The position numbers and the translations under genes are program-made. Shown here in pieces: positions 11,800 through 20,434 of a stretch of 64,000 nucleotides of DNA (its first letter is position 1; the number at the start of each line of letters is the position of its first letter). This stretch comes from Rhodopseudomonas sp. (lineage in GTDB: Bacteria; Pseudomonadota; Alphaproteobacteria; Rhizobiales; Xanthobacteraceae). The stretch spans positions 138,336 through 202,335 of the forward strand of contig NZ_JACABA010000004.1 of the NCBI RefSeq assembly GCF_013377015.1. The letters run 5' to 3'. The notes beneath the pieces were generated by a model. It did no database searches. It was not told the origin of the DNA and saw nothing but the letters and a program-made list of their open reading frames with translations.

Positions 11800-12311
11800 T
11801 CGGCTGGCTCGGAGCGCTGCTGAGGGTCGGCCGCAAGCTCGCGGCCAAGACCGAAACGCAACTCTATCCCGAGGAGATGCCGAAGCTGCCGCCGCGCAGC
11901 CGCGGCCGCATCGTGCTGACCCGCGACCCCGACGGCAAGGAGCGCTGCGTCGCCTGCAGCCTGTGCGCGGCGGTATGCCCGGTCGCCTGCATCGATCTGT
12001 CGAAGGCCGTAGCCGAGGACGGCCGCTGGTATCCGGACCATTTCCGGATCAATTTCGCCCGCTGCATCTTCTGTGGGCTGTGCGAGGACGCCTGCCCGAC
12101 ATCGGCGATCCAGCTGACGCCGGATTTCGAACTCGGCGAGTGGCGCCGCGACGCGCTGGTCTACGAGAAACACGATTTGCTGATCGCCGGCGAAGGCAAG
12201 GTGCGCGGCTATCGCTACTGGTCGGTGGCCGGCAAGGCGATCGCCGGCAAGGACAAGGGTGAAGCCGACCACGAGTCGCCGCCGGTGGATTTGAAAGGAT
12301 TGCTGCCCTGA
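11796..12311 (+). CDS. nuoI: NADH:quinone oxidoreductase subunit I (two [4Fe-4S] clusters)
   Basis: A 171-residue 8Fe ferredoxin-like subunit that holds clusters N6a and N6b between NuoG and NuoB. Two classic motifs are seen: C51, C54, C57, C61-P and C90, C93, C96, C100-P. The usual C-terminal extension follows. The ATG at 11796 overlaps the nuoH stop; a longer in-frame reading from 11667 is rejected because it lies within nuoH. Confidence 0.94.
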   Translation: MIGWLGALLRVGRKLAAKTETQLYPEEMPKLPPRSRGRIVLTRDPDGKERCVACSLCAAVCPVACIDLSKAVAEDGRWYPDHFRINFARCIFCGLCEDACPTSAIQLTPDFELGEWRRDALVYEKHDLLIAGEGKVRGYRYWSVAGKAIAGKDKGEADHESPPVDLKGLLP

Positions 12312-12811
12312 GCCCGCTGCTCGCCATCTATGCCGGAGCGTTCGCGCTGATCGCGGCCAGCCTGTCGGTGACGCGGCCGAACGCCGTGCATGCGCTGCTG
12401 TATCTGGTGGTGACGCTGCTGGCGCTAGCGGTGTCGTTCTTCGCGCTCGGCGCCGCGTTCGCCGCGGTGCTGCTGATCATGATCTATGCCGGCGCGATCG
12501 TGGTGCTGTTCGTGTTCGTGGTGATGACGCTGCCGACCGCGCCCGAGGCGATGGCGCGCGAACGCGCCGCGCTGAACCGTGCCTGGCCGCTGCCGGCGAT
12601 CATGTCCGTTTTGGTGATCGCGCCGTTCCTGTTCGGGCTCGGCGAGGTCGCGCCTGGAATCGCCGCGCCGGTGTCGGCGCAAGCGGTCGGCCGGTTGCTG
12701 TTCGGCCCCTGGGCGCTGGCGATCGAACTGGCGTCGCTGCTGCTGCTCGCAGGCCTGATCGGCGTGCGCCATATCGGGCGCAGCGACCGGGTGCGGGGAG
12801 ATCGCCGATGA
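12308..12811 (+). CDS. nuoJ: NADH:quinone oxidoreductase subunit J, probably with a CTG start
   Basis: Membrane subunit with five predicted helices, including the conserved [19 protein letters not shown] segment of helix 3. The first canonical start is a GTG at 12368, but that would begin in the middle of helix 1, just before the conserved [13 protein letters not shown] region. In-frame codons from 12308 (CTG-AGC-CCG-CTG) encode the missing helix, [21 protein letters not shown] at 12308 overlaps the nuoI stop by four bases (CTGA), the same arrangement as most other junctions in the operon, and no ATG, GTG or TTG lies between. I therefore place the start at 12308 (167 residues). The alternative is a 147-residue protein from 12368. 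Confidence 0.85.
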   Translation: MSPLLAIYAGAFALIAASLSVTRPNAVHALLYLVVTLLALAVSFFALGAAFAAVLLIMIYAGAIVVLFVFVVMTLPTAPEAMARERAALNRAWPLPAIMSVLVIAPFLFGLGEVAPGIAAPVSAQAVGRLLFGPWALAIELASLLLLAGLIGVRHIGRSDRVRGDRR

Positions 12812-13116
12812 CCAGCACGGCGCTCACCGGCATCCTGATCGTGGCCGCCGGCCTGTTTGCGATCGGCCTGTTCGGTGTGCTGGCGCGGCGCGGCATACTG
12901 TTCCAGCTGGTGGCGCTGGAAGTGGCGCTGAGCGGCCCGGCGCTCGGCTTCATCGCCGCCGGCGCCTATCACGCCGACGCGCAGGGGCAGGGCATGTTCA
13001 TCCTGACGTTGACGCTGGCCGCCGCCGAGGTCGCCGTCGGGCTGGCGCTGTTCCTGCGGATCCGTCGCGCCGCAGGTAGCGACGACAGCGACGCCATCAG
13101 CCGGTTGAAGGGATGA
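12808..13116 (+). CDS. nuoK: NADH:quinone oxidoreductase subunit K
   Basis: A 102-residue antiporter-like subunit with three predicted helices. The helix-1 pattern GLFAIGLFGVLARRGILFQLVALEVAL carries the conserved membrane glutamate (ALEVAL, about residue 37). A second glutamate, in LAAAEVAVGLAL (about residue 73), matches the proton-path residue of helix 3. ATG overlaps the nuoJ stop by four bases, and its own stop overlaps the nuoL start by four. Confidence 0.93.
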   Translation: MTSTALTGILIVAAGLFAIGLFGVLARRGILFQLVALEVALSGPALGFIAAGAYHADAQGQGMFILTLTLAAAEVAVGLALFLRIRRAAGSDDSDAISRLKG

Positions 13117-15176
13117 CCATGGCCGCCATGCTCCCCTTCGTCCCCGCGCCGGCCTTGCTCGGCTTCCTGATCCTGGCTTTGGCGCCGGTGACATTGTCGC
13201 GCGGCGCGATCATGACGATCGGCATCGTCGCCGGCGGATTGCCGGCGCTGCTGCTGGCGCCTGTGGTGATGTCCTGTGTCGGCGGCGGCTGTGACGTGCC
13301 CACCATCGTGCCGATCCTGTCGATCGACGTTGGCGCCTTCGTGGCGCAGATCGCGATGTCGCTCGACCCGTTGAGCGTGGTCGCCGGCATCACCGTGGCC
13401 CTGGTCGGCGCGCTGGTGCTGATCTATTCCGGCGCCTACATGGCCGCCGAGCCGGTGCCCGATCTGCGTCGCTATTTCGCGCAGATGAACCTGTTTCTCG
13501 CCGGGATGCTGGCGGTGGTGCTCGCGGCCGACGCGCTGCTGCTGTTCCTCGGCTGGGAGATCATCGGCCTGTGCAGCTTCATGCTGATCGCCTATTACGC
13601 CAAATTGCCAAAGGCGATCGCGGCGGGGCGCAAGGCGCTGGTGACGACCCGCGTCGCCGACACTTTTCTGCTCGCCGGACTGATGCTGCTGTTTCTACAG
13701 GCCGGCACCACAAGGTTCGACGGCATGCTGGCGGCAGTCAAACAGATCGACGCCTGGCAGTTGGCGCCGATCGCCGGACTGATCGCACTCGGCGCGCTCG
13801 GCAAGTCGGCGCAGATTCCGTTCCACACTTGGCTGCCAAGCGCGATGGCGGGTCCGACGCCGGTGTCAGCGCTACTGCATTCCGCCACCATGGTGGCGGC
13901 CGGCGTGATTCTGCTGGTGCGGCTGGCGCCACTATTCGCCGCGGCGCCGGAAATCTCCGCCGGCGTGGCCGCGATCGGCATAGCGACCGCGGCGCTCGCG
14001 GCGCTCGCGGCGGTGATCCAGCGCGACGTCAAGAAGATGCTGGCATTCTCCACCATGAGCCAGATCGGCTTCATGGTGCTGGCGCTCGGCGTCGGCGCGC
14101 CAGCGGTGGCGCTGGCGCATTTCGCCATCCACGCCGCGTTCAAGTCGCTGCTGTTTCTCAGCGCCGGGGTGATGAGCCACGCCGCTGGCGGTTCGACCGC
14201 GATTGCGGCGTTGCACGGCTCCCGCGATCGGCAGCCGTTGGCATTCTGGAGCTTTGCGATCGGCGCCGCGTCGCTCGCCGGCCTGCCGGTGGTCACCGCC
14301 GGATGGTATTCGAAGGAAGCGGTGCTGGCGGCGGCGCTGACCAGCGGCGCTTGGGGAGCGCCGTTGTGGATCCTGGCCGCGCTCGCCGCGGTGCTGACCG
14401 GCACCTACGCGTTTCGGGTGGTGTTCATCGCCGCCACCGCGACCGGCGATATCGCCGCGCCGCCCTGGGGCGGGCTGGCGACGCTGGTGCCGCTGTTTGC
14501 TTTGGCGTTCGTCGCGGTGGTCGGTGGGCTCTCTGTCGATGCGCTGATCGCATTCGCCGGCGGCGCGCCGCATGAATTGCCGGTGCTGGCGACGCTGCTG
14601 GGCGCGGCGGTGCCAATTCTCGGCGCCGTGCTGGCGCGGCAGCTGGCTGGCGACCCGCAAGCCTTCGCGCAGATCAGCGCCAGGCTGCGGCATCTGCGCA
14701 TTTTTCGCGTCGACACGCTGTACTATCTGCTGCTGGTGCGGAATTTCCGACGCATCACCAAGGTGCTCGGCAATGCCGAGGCACGCGAGCCGCATGACCT
14801 GCGCAAGCCCGCCGATCTGACGCCGATCATTGACGTGGTCGAGCGGGTGTCCGACGATCCGCTCGGACGAGTCTTCGGCGGCACCGGGGAGAAACCGGAG
14901 AGCGCCGATCGCGATCCGGACCTGGTGCGCTTCGTCGGCGGCGATCCGCTCGGCCGGCTGCTGACGCGGTTCGCGCGGGTGTTCGTCCGGGATTTCGTGG
15001 CGCGGTTCTATCCGGACCGGATCGATCAGGCGTGGATGCATTTTGCCGGCACGCTGGGCGAGATCTGGGCCGGGGCGCGACGGGTCCAGACCGGCCGGCT
15101 GCGGGATCACTCGCTCGGTATTGCGCTCGGCTGCGCGGGACTTCTGTTGTTTGCCTGGGGGACATCATGGCGCTGA
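13113..15176 (+). CDS. nuoL: NADH:quinone oxidoreductase subunit L
   Basis: The distal proton-pumping, Mrp-antiporter-like subunit, 687 residues with about 15 predicted helices. Typical segments are FLGWEIIGLCSFMLI (with the helix-5 glutamate), LGKSAQIPFHTWLPSAMAGPTPVSALLH and VIQRDVKKMLAFSTMSQIGFM. The C-terminal part (about 540-660) is hydrophilic and should include the lateral helix followed by a last anchor. ATG at 13113 overlaps the nuoK stop; an internal ATG at 13119 is possible. It overlaps nuoM by ten bases. Confidence 0.94.
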   Translation: MTMAAMLPFVPAPALLGFLILALAPVTLSRGAIMTIGIVAGGLPALLLAPVVMSCVGGGCDVPTIVPILSIDVGAFVAQIAMSLDPLSVVAGITVALVGALVLIYSGAYMAAEPVPDLRRYFAQMNLFLAGMLAVVLAADALLLFLGWEIIGLCSFMLIAYYAKLPKAIAAGRKALVTTRVADTFLLAGLMLLFLQAGTTRFDGMLAAVKQIDAWQLAPIAGLIALGALGKSAQIPFHTWLPSAMAGPTPVSALLHSATMVAAGVILLVRLAPLFAAAPEISAGVAAIGIATAALAALAAVIQRDVKKMLAFSTMSQIGFMVLALGVGAPAVALAHFAIHAAFKSLLFLSAGVMSHAAGGSTAIAALHGSRDRQPLAFWSFAIGAASLAGLPVVTAGWYSKEAVLAAALTSGAWGAPLWILAALAAVLTGTYAFRVVFIAATATGDIAAPPWGGLATLVPLFALAFVAVVGGLSVDALIAFAGGAPHELPVLATLLGAAVPILGAVLARQLAGDPQAFAQISARLRHLRIFRVDTLYYLLLVRNFRRITKVLGNAEAREPHDLRKPADLTPIIDVVERVSDDPLGRVFGGTGEKPESADRDPDLVRFVGGDPLGRLLTRFARVFVRDFVARFYPDRIDQAWMHFAGTLGEIWAGARRVQTGRLRDHSLGIALGCAGLLLFAWGTSWR

Positions 15177-16609
15177 TTGCGCTCCTGCTGCTGCCGCTCG
15201 TCGGTGGCGTGATCGCCTTTGTCGTCGCCGGTCGCGGCGAGGCCGAGCGCTGGGTCTCGATCGCGACCTTCGCCTTGATGCTGGTCATGCTGTTTGCGAT
15301 TGTCGCCGGCGCGCCGGACGCGCGCTGGTACGCGCGGTTCGAATATCCATGGGTGCCGTCGTTCGGGATCTCGATCGATCTGGCGATCGACGGCCTGTCG
15401 GCGGCGCTGGTCGGCATCGCCGCGGTGCTCGGGATCATCTGCGTCACCGCCTCGTGGCAAGAGATCCGTACCGATTCCGGGCTGTTTCACGCCTGCCTGT
15501 GCTGGACCGTCGGCGCCACTGTCGGCGTCTTCATCTCGTTCGACCTCTTGATCTTCGCCTTCTTCTGGGAAGCGATGCTGATCCCGAGCTTCACCCTGAT
15601 CGCGGTCTGGGGCCACGGCGACAAGGAAGGCGCGGCGCTGAAATTCCTGATCTTCAACGCGGTCGCCGGCTTCGGCCTGCTGGCCGCGGCGTTCGCGCTG
15701 GCGTCGATGGCCGACCACATGACCTTCAACGCCTTCGAACTCGCCAAGATGAAGCTGTCGACGCCGGTGCAGGTCTGGATGCTGCTCGGCTTTTCGCTGG
15801 CCTTCATGGTCAAGCTGTCGGTGCCGCCGTTCCATGCCTGGCTGCCGGAGGCGCATACGCTGGCGCCGACCGCGGGCTCGATCCTGCTGGCGGGGCTGCT
15901 GCTGAAGACCGGCGCCTACGGGTTGTTCCGGTTCTCGCCGATGCTGTTTCCGGACGGCGCCATGGTGGTGGCGCCGTATGGCATCGCGCTCGGCGCGGTC
16001 GGCGCGCTGTATGGCGGCCTGGTTGCTTGCGGCCAGAACGACGCCAAGCGGCTGGTCGCCTACACCTCGATCGCCCATATGTGCATCATCCTGATGGGCA
16101 TCTGCGCCGGCGTGCAATACGCGCTGGCCGGCGCCGCGGTCGAGATGATCGCGCATTCGTTCTCGGCCTCGGCGCTGTTCCTGCTGATCGGCGCGCTGTA
16201 TGAGCGCACCAACACCCGCGACCTGCGCGAACTCGGCGGGCTGCAGCAGACAGCGCCGCGATTCGCCGCCGCGTTCTCGCTGTTCTGCGCCGCGTTGCTG
16301 GCGCTGCCGGGCACCGCGAATTTCGCCGGCGAGGCGCTGGTGGTGGTCGGCATCTTTCAGGTCACCTGGATCTTTGCGCTGGCGGCGCTGTCGACACTGG
16401 TGATCTCGGTGATCTACGCCACACGGCTGTTGAAAGGGCTGGTGTTCGGCGTGGCGCGGCCGACCGACGGGACGCGCGATCTCGGCCCGCGAGAATATGG
16501 CGCGGTGCTGGTGCTCGCCGCCGGCACGCTGATGGTGGGGCTCTATCCGCAAAGTCTGATCGGTCTGCTCGAGCCGGCGATCAAAGCCGCGCTGCCGCAT
16601 CTGCCATGA
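15167..16609 (+). CDS. nuoM: NADH:quinone oxidoreductase subunit M
   Basis: The middle antiporter-like proton-pumping subunit, 480 residues with about 14 helices. Family marks are FFWEAMLIPSFTLIAVWG (helix-5 glutamate), VPPFHAWLPEAHTLAPTAGS and KRLVAYTSIAHMCIILMG. The ATG at 15167 matches the normal N-terminus (MALIALLLLPLVGG). The in-frame extension back to 15032 is inside nuoL and lacks membrane character. Confidence 0.94.
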   Translation: MALIALLLLPLVGGVIAFVVAGRGEAERWVSIATFALMLVMLFAIVAGAPDARWYARFEYPWVPSFGISIDLAIDGLSAALVGIAAVLGIICVTASWQEIRTDSGLFHACLCWTVGATVGVFISFDLLIFAFFWEAMLIPSFTLIAVWGHGDKEGAALKFLIFNAVAGFGLLAAAFALASMADHMTFNAFELAKMKLSTPVQVWMLLGFSLAFMVKLSVPPFHAWLPEAHTLAPTAGSILLAGLLLKTGAYGLFRFSPMLFPDGAMVVAPYGIALGAVGALYGGLVACGQNDAKRLVAYTSIAHMCIILMGICAGVQYALAGAAVEMIAHSFSASALFLLIGALYERTNTRDLRELGGLQQTAPRFAAAFSLFCAALLALPGTANFAGEALVVVGIFQVTWIFALAALSTLVISVIYATRLLKGLVFGVARPTDGTRDLGPREYGAVLVLAAGTLMVGLYPQSLIGLLEPAIKAALPHLP

Positions 16610-17973
16610 ACGCAGCCCAGCTAGCCGCGCTTTCGCCGATCGCGGCGCTCGCATGCGGCGCGGTGTTGGCGATGATGCTGGCGCCGCTGGCGCGGGCGGA
16701 GATCGTGCGCGCCGCCGCGGCGTTCAGTCTGGCGCTCGCGGCCATGCTGGTGGTGCTGCGCGCCGGGGTGCCGCCGGCGTCGATCGGCGCCTTGTACGTC
16801 GATGACGGGCCGGCGCGGTTCGGTGTCGCCTATGCCAGCCTGTCGGCGCTCGCGGCGTTGGCGTTTCTGCGCACCGGCGCGGTCGGGAAGGAAGCGCCGT
16901 CGCTGTTGGTGCTGGTGGCGCTCGGTGCCGCCACGCTCGCGGCCGCGGGCCATGCCGCGACGCTGTTTCTCGGCATCGAGATCATCAGCCTGTCGCTGAT
17001 CGCACTGTTCGCATTCCGGTTGTCGCGGCCGGGGCTCGAAGCCAGCTACAAGTTTCTGGTTATGAGCGGGCTGGCGACGGCGGCGCTGCTGCTCGGCGTA
17101 TCGCTGATCTTCGCGGAGACTGGCGCGCTCGCCTTCGCCGGCTGGCGCGGGCATGGCGCGCTGTTCGCGCTCGGCACCGCGTTGCTGCTCGCCGGGCTGG
17201 CGTTCAAATTCTCGCTGGCGCCGTTTCACATGTGGACGCCCGATGCCTTCGAGGGCGCGCCTGCGGGCGCCGCGGCGCTGGCGGGCGTGGTGTCGAAGGG
17301 CGCGGTGGCGATCGCGATCCTGCGGCTGAACGGCGCCGCGCAACTGCCGGAGCCGCTGTGGAGCACGGGCCTCGCCGCACTTGGCGCCGCCTCGATCCTG
17401 GTCGGCAATCTGCTGGCGCTGCGGCAGCCGGCGCTGCCGCGGATGCTCGGCTATTCGACCATCGCGCATTCCGGCTACATCGCCGTGCTGCTGGCCTCGG
17501 GTGCGCCGCGCGCCGGCGAGGCGGTGCTGTTCTATCTCGCCATCTACGCGCCGGCGCTGATTGGTGCGCTGTGCGCCTCGGCGCTGCTCGGTCAGGCGCC
17601 GACGCTTCCCGACCTGCACGGCCTGGTGCGCCGCCGCCCGCTGGAAGCGGCCGCGCTGGCGCTGGCGCTGCTGTCGCTGGCGGGTCTGCCGGCGGCGGGC
17701 GGATTCATCGCCAAGCTCTATCTGTTGAGAACGCTGGTCGAGACCAGCGGCTGGACCTTGCTCGGAATTGTGGTGGCCGGCTCGGGGCTCGGCTTCTATT
17801 ACTATGCAAGGTTCTTCACCGCGCCGTTCATCGGATCTTCCAGCGGGGAAGCCGAGCCGCTGGCGCTGCCCGATCGTGCGCTGCTGCTGCTGTGCGCGGC
17901 GCTGATCGTGTTGTTCGGCGTCGCCCCCGATATACTGATCAACATCGCAACGTCCGCGCTATCGCTGCGATAG
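16606..17973 (+). CDS. nuoN: NADH:quinone oxidoreductase subunit N
   Basis: The third antiporter-like subunit, 455 residues with about 13 helices. Seen are FLGIEIISLSLIALFAFRL, LAFKFSLAPFHMWTPDAFEGAP and MLGYSTIAHSGYIAVLL. ATG overlaps the nuoM stop by four bases, and nuoN closes the operon. Its last codons lie inside a perfect inverted repeat (17947-17985). All 13 expected genes are present in the canonical A-N order with no inserted reading frames. Confidence 0.94.
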   Translation: MNAAQLAALSPIAALACGAVLAMMLAPLARAEIVRAAAAFSLALAAMLVVLRAGVPPASIGALYVDDGPARFGVAYASLSALAALAFLRTGAVGKEAPSLLVLVALGAATLAAAGHAATLFLGIEIISLSLIALFAFRLSRPGLEASYKFLVMSGLATAALLLGVSLIFAETGALAFAGWRGHGALFALGTALLLAGLAFKFSLAPFHMWTPDAFEGAPAGAAALAGVVSKGAVAIAILRLNGAAQLPEPLWSTGLAALGAASILVGNLLALRQPALPRMLGYSTIAHSGYIAVLLASGAPRAGEAVLFYLAIYAPALIGALCASALLGQAPTLPDLHGLVRRRPLEAAALALALLSLAGLPAAGGFIAKLYLLRTLVETSGWTLLGIVVAGSGLGFYYYARFFTAPFIGSSSGEAEPLALPDRALLLLCAALIVLFGVAPDILINIATSALSLR

Positions 17974-17985
17974 CGCGGACGTTGC
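17947..17985. terminator. Perfect 19-bp-arm hairpin between nuoN and metY
   Basis: Arms 17947-17965 and 17967-17985 are exact reverse complements with one central base, so the RNA could fold into a long GC-rich stem on either strand. It covers the last codons and stop of nuoN and ends 13 bp before the stop of the convergent metY. No U-run follows on either side, so it may act as a bidirectional, factor-assisted terminator or as a 3'-end stabiliser. Confidence 0.6.
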
Positions 17986-17997
17986 TGCTTCGAAGTC

Positions 17998-19305
17998 TCA
18001 CGCAGCCGCGGCGAGACGTCCGGCGGACAATCCGTTTTCCAGATCGGCGATGATGTCGTCGATATGCTCGATGCCGACCGAGAGCCGGACGTAACCGTCC
18101 GACACGCCGGTGGCGATCTGGTCCTCGATCGAGAGCTGCGAATGCGTGGTCGAGGCCGGATGGATCGCCAAGCTGCGCGCGTCGCCGATATTGGCGACGT
18201 GATACAAGAGTTGCAGCGCGTCGATGAACTTGCGTCCTGCCTCCTTGCCGCCGGCGAGTTCAAAGCCGACCAGCCCGCCGAACTTGCCGTTGAGATACTT
18301 GTCGGCGCGCTCGCGGGCGAGACCGGTCTGCTGCGACGGGTGAATCACCCGAGTGACCTCCGGGCGCTTGGCCAGGAAATCGGCGACCGCCTGCGCGTTC
18401 TGGACGTGGCGCTCGATCCGCAGCGGCAGCGTCTCCAGCCCCTGGATGATCTGGAACGCATTGAACGGCGATAGCGCCGAGCCGATGTCGCGCAGCAGCG
18501 TGGTGCGGGCCTTGATGATATAAGCGACCGGGCCGATCGCTTTCACCGCCTCGACCCAGACCGCGCCGTGATAGCTCGGGTCCGGCGTGTTCAGCGCCGG
18601 CTGGCGCTGCGGAAACGCCGCCCAGTCGAAATTGCCGCCATCGACGATGACGCCGCCGATCGAGGTGCCGTGGCCGCCGAGATATTTCGTCGCCGAATAG
18701 ACGACGATGGCGGCGCCATGTTCGAGCGGCTTCACCAGCAAGGGCGCGGCGGTGTTGTCGACGATCAGCGGAATCCCGAGCTTGCGTCCGATTGCAGCAA
18801 CTTCGGCGATCGGAAACACCGCGAGCTTCGGATTCGGCAGGGTTTCGGCGTAATAGGCGCGGGTGCGGTCGTCGGTGGCGCGGGCGAAGGCTTCCGGATC
18901 GGCGGGATCGACGAAGCGCACTTCAATGCCCTGGTCCTTCAGCGTGTTGGCGAACAGATTCCAGGTACCGCCATAGAGATCGGTCGAGCTGACGATGTTG
19001 TCGCCGACCCGGGCGAGATTCTGGATCGAAAATGCGGAAGCCGCCTGACCCGACGAGACCGCGAGCGCGGCGACGCCGCCTTCCAGCGCAGCAACGCGCT
19101 GCTCCAGCACGTCATTGGTCGGGTTGCCGATCCTTGTGTAGATATTGCCGAGTTCCTTCAACGCGAACAGGTTCGCCGCATGTTCGGTGTTGTGGAACTG
19201 GTATGACGTGGTCTGGAACATCGGCACCGCGACCGAACCAGTGGTCGGATCGGCGCGCCAGCCGGCATGCAGCGCCAGGGTTTCGGGATGAAGCTTCTTG
19301 GTCAT
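17998..19305 (-). CDS. metY: O-acetylhomoserine sulfhydrylase (aminocarboxypropyltransferase)
   Basis: PLP enzyme of the Cys/Met metabolism family, 435 residues. It makes homocysteine from O-acetylhomoserine and sulfide, the direct sulfhydrylation route to methionine. K207 in YSATKYLGGHGT is the PLP-binding lysine. YTRIGNPTNDVLEQRVAALEGG (55-76) and the long insert with GGTWNLFANTLK are typical of MetY rather than MetB or MetC. The ATG at 19305 is preceded by AAAGGGCG; an in-frame reading ten codons longer starts before this site and is rejected. A connection with the cysNC/cysD genes far downstream (sulfide supply) is functional only, not an operon. Confidence 0.9.
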   Translation of the reverse strand: MTKKLHPETLALHAGWRADPTTGSVAVPMFQTTSYQFHNTEHAANLFALKELGNIYTRIGNPTNDVLEQRVAALEGGVAALAVSSGQAASAFSIQNLARVGDNIVSSTDLYGGTWNLFANTLKDQGIEVRFVDPADPEAFARATDDRTRAYYAETLPNPKLAVFPIAEVAAIGRKLGIPLIVDNTAAPLLVKPLEHGAAIVVYSATKYLGGHGTSIGGVIVDGGNFDWAAFPQRQPALNTPDPSYHGAVWVEAVKAIGPVAYIIKARTTLLRDIGSALSPFNAFQIIQGLETLPLRIERHVQNAQAVADFLAKRPEVTRVIHPSQQTGLARERADKYLNGKFGGLVGFELAGGKEAGRKFIDALQLLYHVANIGDARSLAIHPASTTHSQLSIEDQIATGVSDGYVRLSVGIEHIDDIIADLENGLSAGRLAAAA

Positions 19306-19535
19306 GATTGCGCCCTTTGATCGTTGAGCGGGCAATCACGGCGAACCGGCGGCGGCAAGTCAACCGGCGCGCGAAAATAACAAACTCATTCCCGAACAGG
19401 CTTCGCCGGCAGCGCAGTCTTTCGCGCGATGCACAAAATCCAGATGCAATATTTTACGGCAGAAAGCTCACCGGACGCTCGTCGGTCAAATGTGCTGCGG
19501 CATCAGCAATCTGCTGCCGCGGCTCGCATCGAATC

Positions 19536-20225
19536 TCAGGCATCCATGTTGCGCAGGTGCTGGCGATTGCGAAGCTCGATCTGGCGGGCACCCGAAAATC
19601 CGAGAATGCCCTGGCTCTGCAGCTGCGACAGCGCACGCGAGACCGTCTCCAGGGTGAGGCCGAGATAGTCACCGATATCGCGGCGGCACATCGGCAATGC
19701 CATCATGCCGGTGACCGCGAGGCGGCGGTCCATCTCAAGCAGGAAGTTGGCGACGCGCTCCATCGCGTTTTTGCGACCCAGCAGCAGCATGTGGTCTTCG
19801 GCGTGGCGCAATTCGCCGGCCGTCATGGCCCAGAGGCTGCGGGCGACGTTGACGTCGGTTCCGGCGGCCTGTTCGAGGCTGCGGCGCTTCAACAGGCGGA
19901 CGCTGGTGTCGATGATCGCTTCGGCGGTCAGACGATGCGTCGGACCGGATTCCAGGCCGAACACGTCGCCAGGAAGGTAGAATGCACCGATCTGGCGCCG
20001 TCCGTCGGATAACAGCTTGTAGCTGCGGACTGCGCCGGAAACCACCTGATAGACATACTCCGACGGCTCGTCTTCGCCGTAGATCTCTTCTTCTTTCTTG
20101 TAGGAAAATTCTGTTGCGACCAGACCGGCATGTCCAGTGACCACGTAGAACTGGTCCGCTGGAGAACAGCTGTTGCTCGGAGCCTTGACGGCGGGCGTTT
20201 GGGACCTGAGCGACTGGTTCAACAT
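19536..20225 (-). CDS. fixK: FixK, Crp/Fnr-type activator of the low-oxygen regulon
   Basis: A 229-residue Crp/Fnr regulator: cyclic-nucleotide-binding-like fold at about 40-140, then a winged helix with the recognition helix LTLETVSRALSQL. It lacks the N-terminal cysteine cluster of FNR, so it should not sense oxygen itself but be made on command of FixLJ. C180 (ALPMCRRDIGDYLGL) matches the cysteine just before the recognition helix that makes Bradyrhizobium FixK2 redox-sensitive. The ATG at 20225 has GGAG seven bases upstream; an ATG at 20240 has none. It lies next to fixL-fixJ and the receiver gene, all on the minus strand, in the order known from Bradyrhizobium. Confidence 0.92.
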   Translation of the reverse strand: MLNQSLRSQTPAVKAPSNSCSPADQFYVVTGHAGLVATEFSYKKEEEIYGEDEPSEYVYQVVSGAVRSYKLLSDGRRQIGAFYLPGDVFGLESGPTHRLTAEAIIDTSVRLLKRRSLEQAAGTDVNVARSLWAMTAGELRHAEDHMLLLGRKNAMERVANFLLEMDRRLAVTGMMALPMCRRDIGDYLGLTLETVSRALSQLQSQGILGFSGARQIELRNRQHLRNMDA

Positions 20226-20434
20226 CTGCCATCTCCACATTGCGATCGGATGGCAGCTTTCTAATCAAGATCTTCGGGCGGAGGTATTTAGCCTCTTATC
20301 TTAAGGAGGTTTACCTAAGTAGTTTTGCGGAGGTGGGCGGCCCGGCATGAGATCCGCCAGGACCCCAAGGTTTGGCGGTAAGATATTGCTAAGGCAGGCG
20401 ATTCTGGCGTGTTGTCGCAGCCGAATCCGGACCG
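20226..20434 (-). promoter_or_regulatory. fixK promoter region, possible FixJ site
   Basis: A 209-bp gap in front of fixK. TAAGTAGTTT (+ strand, 20316-20325) and the nearby imperfect inverted repeat TTAAGG...CCTAA (about 20301-20318) resemble FixJ-binding elements as I remember them from fixK promoters. No TTGA-N6-TCAA box is present, so autoregulation by FixK is not indicated. This is a pattern match only. Confidence 0.35.

Noticed and set aside
15107-16654. 515-codon open frame on the minus strand opposite nuoM
   Set aside because: Composition typical of antisense frames in GC-rich DNA (Arg, Gln, His, Asp); nuoM is clearly coding.
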